Positions 59,191 to 64,000 of a stretch of DNA of 64,000 nt are shown piece after piece (positions within the stretch are counted from its first letter, which is position 1; each line of letters begins with the position of its first letter). The notes beneath the pieces are model-generated. The model ran no database searches. It saw only the letters and a program-made list of their open reading frames with translations, and was not told the origin of the DNA. This DNA comes from Callaeas wilsoni. Taxonomy: Eukaryota > Chordata > Aves > Passeriformes > Callaeidae. Position numbers and translations under genes: made by a program. The DNA is taken from assembly GCA_013398955.1 (NCBI GenBank), contig VWPU01011449.1, forward strand, positions 279,820 through 343,819, in the 5' to 3' direction.

Positions 59191-60786
59191 AAGAGTCTTT
59201 CTTAGACACCAGTCATATTTTAGATAAGAAAATAGAGTTTCAGGCTTCATGCTGGCCACAGAACATGAGCAGTTGTGATTGCATACACTCTCATTTCCTG
59301 AGTTTAATTTGCAAACACAAATGGTAAATTGGATTTTAAGGTTCAAATAAAATAGAAACAGATAACAATTATGTCCAGTTTATTTATCACTTTTATAAAT
59401 TTGTATTTATTTTATAAAGTAACTGACACATTGTTCTAGCTCAAAGCAGTAAGACTGGACTTTTTTATACCCTGAATTTCGTATGTATTTTTAAGAAGGA
59501 ATAATGGACTACACAAAATCAAAGCCAAGGCTGTCAGACATCAGTTGGGTTGGTAGGACCTCCCCAAGGCAATGATTAATGGTGCATGGAAATAAAATGA
59601 CACATGACCACTAACTTCGAAGGGTTTTGCTTTATGCTTCTAGAAATGTTTCCATGAACCACAGGGAAGATGCATGTTGCCGAATTTTGCTATAGGCTCA
59701 AAGTGCATGAAACTAGGGAAAGTATAATGCTTTCAATTATGTTTCTCTTCAACTTGTTTGTCTTCTAAACTTAATAAGGGAAATATAGGAAATGGAGCCA
59801 TCTGCAAATAAACATTGGAAAAAATAAAAGGAAAAATCAAATCAGTTAATACAAAGCAGACTTCTGAGACTTATGAAATTGAATTTTTTATGATCATCCC
59901 TCAACTTCTGCCTCTTGCTATTCATATTTCTGCCTTGCAGTCTACTGTAGCATTCCAAGATTTGCAAAGGAATCACTAGTTTCTGAAGGAGTCCACAGAT
60001 GCATCACAGAGGCAAAGACTTAGAAAGAGCGGAAGGAAGACCAATGGAACAGACCTGAAGGAAGATTGAACACAGTTTCTTTCTGCAGCTCAGAATTAAT
60101 TGGTCTGGGAGAAGAGAAGGCAGAGTTATCCACAGACTCAGTGTTTCTCAAAACACATTGCGGAAAGAAATTCTCCTTTCTACAGAAGATTTTTCTTGGC
60201 TATGGCTTCAAAGACCTTATACTGGAGTGGGCATATCTTCACATCTACATTCATTCCAGAGCTCAGTTCTTCCCTTTACATTTGAAAGAAAAAGTACCTC
60301 TGAGCATAAAAGTGAGCTGTGGAAATCCAGATCCCAGAAGAATCACTCAGAAGACACAATGCCAAGACTAGAATAAAAAGAGGCAGAACTCCTGACAGAC
60401 ATGCCTTATATATATAATTTCTAAGTCATGCTGTTGGTGGATCAAGATGACAATTTGCAGATATGCAAGTGAAAAAATGCATATATTTTAAATGCAAGTT
60501 ATAAATCCATCTTTAAAAGTGAAAATATTCTTTAACATAAGAGAAATAGAGTAAAATAAAAACTTCTAAGGGAAAATATGGAGGATATATATTTTACCTG
60601 CAACATTGGCTAAAACAACAATAAGAAAATTAAAGTGTAAGTAGTGTCTGTTTTCCTAGAAGCTCTAAGAACATCGTTATACTTACTGTAAAAAGGAATG
60701 AAAAAGTTACTAAAGAAGAGCTGTTGGATTTTTTTAATCAGAAATATAAATTTATTTATAAAAACCACTGTCTTCATTCTGGAATT

Positions 60787-60848
60787 TCTTGTTTTGTTTT
60801 GTTTGTTTTGTTTGGTATGGTTTGGTTTGATTTGGTTTGGCTTTTTTC
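60787..60848 (+). repeat. (TTTTG)n / (TTTGG)n microsatellite
   Basis: TTTTG and TTTG units change to TTTGG units over about 60 bases, ending in a T run. It produces a low-complexity open frame on both strands. Confidence 0.93.
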
Positions 60849-62629
60849 TGAGAACATAGTACATAATCCTTTAGTTACTAGATACATAAGTCTTTTGGAA
60901 AGTATTTCTTGTTCATCTACAATTGGTTTATTGTTTGATTTTTTTCCAAAAATTTAATTTATTAAGCCAAGTTTTCTACAAAGAGCAAAAAAGTGTTGAT
61001 ATTACATTGTCACAATTCACTTTTGCAAATTCCATTTTTGCTATGCACAATGAGGAAAGCATTTGCCTACAGAACTGATCTGTTCCCTTTGGACAAAGCT
61101 GAACTTCTCTTTATTTTCACAGGCCTGACTGAGGTGTCTTCATTTGGTAGATGTCACTGAAATTTAGCTGTTAAATGCATATATGTACTCAGACATCCAA
61201 ATCCTATAGTACAGTTAGCGTTGTTAAATCTATTAATGATGGCAACCTCTTTGCAATCTAGATTAACTCATGCCCAGGGGAAGATGCTACTAACTCAAAG
61301 TTCTCATTTCTTTATCTTTTTTGTGGCTTTGTGCTTCGTTTTGTTTTATTTTGTTTACTTGCTTCACTAGGATAACCTGATCTATCATCAAGTTTTGATC
61401 CCTTCTAATTCACATACAGCCACAAGTTGGTAGAACGAAAGATGACCTTTGTCTCCTAAATTGTTATATTTTTAGTAGCTTTACTATTATTAGTGGGTAA
61501 GCATAGTGCTTGGTAAGCAGATCACATCACTTTTTCAGATCTTTCTGCAATTTTAGTGGAACAATTTGGAGTAGAATTTCTCATAAGGAGGAAAAAAAGA
61601 CCCTTAAGAGATATACTTTTAAGAATTTCCCTAAAAATTCTAAAGTATAATTCTTAGTGAGTACATTACATGTTATATTCAATGACAGATTGACTGACTA
61701 TGTCCATATATATACACATGACAATAAAGGTTTCTATATTCAAAAACATTAGGCTATTTTTCAGATTAATGAGGTCAAAGATATATTCTGCATATACCTC
61801 AAGTTGCTTTGACATTGTTATTTTCCAGGTAGTTAGGCTGAAAATAGCATAATAAGCCTGTTATTTACCTCTATCTGTGCATATTTCAGAACAACTGGCA
61901 AGCAAGAACATATTTTATTATTTTGCGACAATCATGCTGAATTAATATCACGCTGTGTAGCACTCAGTATAACACTCTGAGATATTAAAAGATCAGGAAT
62001 GCTCTAAGTCTTCACAGAAATTTAGGAGCTGGTGATGAATAAGTCAGCAAAGGAAAAGTGTATTGGTATGAACTACCATAACCAGGAGGTGTTTGGTATG
62101 CATTAAGCTATAAAAGTGTATGTATCTCAACAGATTCCGAGCAGATCTCGTTCCTTGCAACACAGGCAGCCACCTGTAACTACGCTATTGGAAAGTGCAA
62201 GAGATATACTATTATACCTTTATGATGATGTCTTACAGAGACAATTTGTGAAGACAGAAAGATTAGTTTTGGAAAAATGCACAGTATATTAAGGGATGTA
62301 AACCCAATCCTCCCAATTATAAGCACTGCCACTAACAACTTCTCATACAGAATCATTCTATCATTATGATACTTCTGTGGCAACATAACTGAAGAACAAT
62401 TATAATTCTTCTAGAAGTATATTAAAAGGATACTATTACATCCATTAAGTCAAGTCCTCAAGTATTTGTTGTGCTGCTATAAATTTTGTCTCTTTACAGG
62501 TGTGACAATAGGCTTAGTTTATGTAATCTCAACTCCTTTTCCCCAGAAGTCCTGCCTTTATCCATGCACAAGTTAGACAGTTCTGAGAAAATACAAGGAT
62601 CTAAGCAACAAAAGGTAACTTTCAAACTG

Positions 62630-62702
62630 GCCTTGCTTTCAGCAGGGAATTAGACTACATGACACCACAAGATTCCTTCCAATTTATATTATTCCATCAT
62701 TC
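62630..62702 (+). mobile_element. Decayed CR1-type 3' end
   Basis: The order GCAGGGAATTAGACTACATG, CACAAGATTCCTTCCAATTT, ATATTATTCCATCATTC matches a CR1-type tail (GGATTGGACTAGATGA, CCTTCCAACC, ATTCTATGATTC). This tail variant, with TATATTATTC, is that of older CR1 lineages. About 70 bp are supported. Confidence 0.6.
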
Positions 62703-63713
62703 TTTGCAGTAGTTTCTCTCTATTCATATTGCTGATTATATAAACCTGGATTTTATTATAAAGTAATAAAACTCCATTTAGAATAAACAAACTTTCTATG
62801 ATGACACCATCCTTACTCCATTTTATGAAATGGGAAAGTAAAAATAGAAACATATCCAAGATGAAACAGGAAATGTGAAGGAGAATGAAGGAAATTGATT
62901 CAATCTCAATGTAGTATCATATCTACCATTTCAACCACGCTGAGTTTCAGTACACTTTTTAAAATTGTTGTATAACCATCTCTGGTTTTAAAAGCTGAAG
63001 CAACAGAATAGACTCAGGATTCTTTTGGAAAATAACAGCATACCTTTAGAGACCTTAACCACTGGTCAGAGCTTCCAATTCAGTATGCCAAAAAGCTCCA
63101 TTTTCCTCCTTTCACTTATTTTCTGGCAGCTGCAACCCTAAATCACTACATTCCCCAAGCCTAGCCAAAGCAAACCTTAAACTCTGATTTAAGATACATT
63201 TCAGCTAGATAAAAGAATCATTAGAGTGAGTCACCAGATTTATATTGATAGGAGTCAAATGAGAAATGTTTAAAAGTGTTAAGTGAGAGAACTTGCCAAG
63301 AAATTCAGCTTCCAAGTCTGTTTCAAACACCCTCCAGAAAGAATTCTTTGCATTTTTTTCTTATTAGTTCTTCTTATAAAAACTTGAAAAATTAGTTCAG
63401 AATTAACATCTTCATGTATTTGAATGACTGTATTATCTACATTTATATCATGGTGTATGTGGGGGGGGGGATTATTATTGTTATTGTTATTTTTCAGAAA
63501 AATCTTCTTTCTTGTTATTACCAAGGTCCTATTGTGAAAAGTCAGCTACCACTGGAATTTCATTTTTCAAGGCTCTGTGAAGGCATATAACGGCAGGCAG
63601 GTTCAATCTTTATTGTCTCATGGGTTCCACCAGTGGGAAAACACTGTCCTGTTGAAATGGCCTGTGCGGCATCAATGCCAAGGTCAGATTTATGTGGAGC
63701 AAAGTTACCTCAT
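62703..63713. other. Unique DNA left of the LTR
   Basis: No gene recognised apart from the G run and ATT repeat at 63461. The 130 bases just before the LTR (63577-63713) are GC-richer and carry a 68-codon plus frame that continues into the LTR, so it is not a real gene. Confidence 0.45.
63461..63493 (+). repeat. G10 run followed by (ATT)n/(GTT)n
   Basis: Ten consecutive G residues are followed by ATTATTATTGTTATTGTTA. The minus strand gives an artificial poly-asparagine/proline frame here. Confidence 0.93.
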
Positions 63714-64000
63714 TGTACTGGTTTCACATGGCCCGGTTTTTGGCAGCAGGGGGGCCACAAAGATAGCTCCTGTGGGAAGCTGATGGAAATTTCCACCACG
63801 TCCAGCAGAGCCAATCCTTGATGGCTCTGAAGATGGACATGCTGCTGGCCAAACCTGGGCCAATAAGAGATGTTGGTAACGTCTCTGTGATGACATATTT
63901 AAGAAGGAAATCAAAATAAAGTCACAGGTTTTGCTTCTGGTCAGAGCAGAGAAGGAGGTGAGAACGTGAGGAAAAAGATGGCGACACCAAGGTCAGTGGA
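63714..64000 (+). mobile_element. LTR of an avian endogenous retrovirus, cut by the window end
   Basis: From the TG at 63714 the text GGTTTCACATGGCCCGGTTT, GGCAGCAGGGGGGCCACAAA, GTGGGAAGCTGATGGAAATT and AGAGCCAATCCTTGATGG, then GGGCCAATAAGAGATG, follows an LTR I recognise as widespread in neoavian birds. Retroviral promoter parts stand in the expected order: CCAAT boxes at 63811 and 63860, a TATA-like ATATTTAAG at 63895-63903, and AATAAA at 63915-63920. The downstream part ends GGCGACACCAAGGTCAGTGG. The right end is outside the window, so solo LTR versus 5' LTR of a fuller provirus cannot be told. The family name is not assigned. No viral coding sequence is present here. Confidence 0.8.
63860..63920 (+). 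promoter_or_regulatory. LTR promoter and polyadenylation cluster
   Basis: CCAAT (63860-63864), a TATA-like ATATTTAAG (63895-63903) and AATAAA (63915-63920) lie within 61 bases, in the U3-R order of retroviral LTRs. Whether this copy can still start transcription is unknown. Confidence 0.5.

Larger units (their letters stand above)
55211..62629. other. Long unique AT-rich stretch, no gene recognised
   Basis: About 7.4 kb without a transposable element I can name. Several 80-112-codon frames occur (55608-55946, 56556-56822 minus, 57093-57401 minus, 60066-60371) without domains; the first is inflated by an A-rich repeat. Simple repeats, a MEIS/TGIF-type palindrome and a candidate conserved block are listed separately. 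Confidence 0.5.

Noticed and set aside
63577..63821. Two overlapping plus-strand frames at the right edge
   Set aside because: Both run into the LTR, which is non-coding; they also use different phases of the same DNA.
1..64000. CRISPR arrays, bacterial operons, riboswitches, phage or plasmid modules
   Set aside because: CR1 LINEs, an avian-type LTR and the low gene density identify vertebrate nuclear DNA; no regularly spaced repeats or prokaryotic gene layout is present.

Overview
The window looks like ordinary AT-rich bird nuclear DNA, either intergenic or inside a very large intron. The main evidence is a scatter of CR1 LINE fragments. Many end in the avian CR1 3' tail (a TAGATGATCTTTAAGG-type segment, then CTTCCAACCCAAACC, then repeated ATTCTATG octamers). 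A retroviral-type LTR at the right edge resembles one I know from many neoavian genomes. I could not support any protein-coding exon, tRNA, rRNA or snRNA gene, CRISPR array or bacterial-type operon. The longest open frames (151 and 135 codons) are close to what 64 kb of random sequence would give and match no family I recognise.

Layout. Bases 1-5.2 kb: unique DNA. 5.2-6.8 kb: a very old CR1-superfamily reverse-transcriptase relic. 6.8-12.9 kb: unique DNA. 12.9-13.7 kb: the longest plus-strand CR1 3' end. 13.7-23.9 kb: mostly unique, with a polypyrimidine tract, a polypurine tract and a TTG repeat. 23.9-31.5 kb: four to five CR1 pieces, including an unusual 5'-region copy with most of its endonuclease deleted. 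31.5-35.7 kb: unique DNA with a G-quadruplex motif, a near-perfect hairpin and a tRNA-derived SINE-like relic. 35.7-46.8 kb: six CR1 fragments. 46.8-52.5 kb: unique DNA with a strong AT-rich inverted repeat and a stretch that reads like conserved non-coding DNA. 52.5-55.2 kb: three more CR1 fragments. 55.2-63.7 kb: unique DNA with simple repeats and one decayed CR1 3' end. 63.7-64.0 kb: start of an LTR cut off by the window edge.

Seventeen CR1-type fragments are called: eleven in plus and six in minus orientation. They include at least three sub-types judged by their 3' tails, with very different degrees of decay. Fourteen retain the 3' end, as expected from 5'-truncated retrotransposition; the three that lack it are the most informative.

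No new biological system is visible. The observations most worth checking are: a full palindromic cAMP-response element inside a CR1; a 14-bp palindrome around a CACGTG E-box; a paired RBPJ-like site; a MEIS/TGIF-type palindrome; a canonical G-quadruplex motif; two strong hairpins; and a few stretches that may be conserved non-coding elements. All are read by eye, without alignment or database search.
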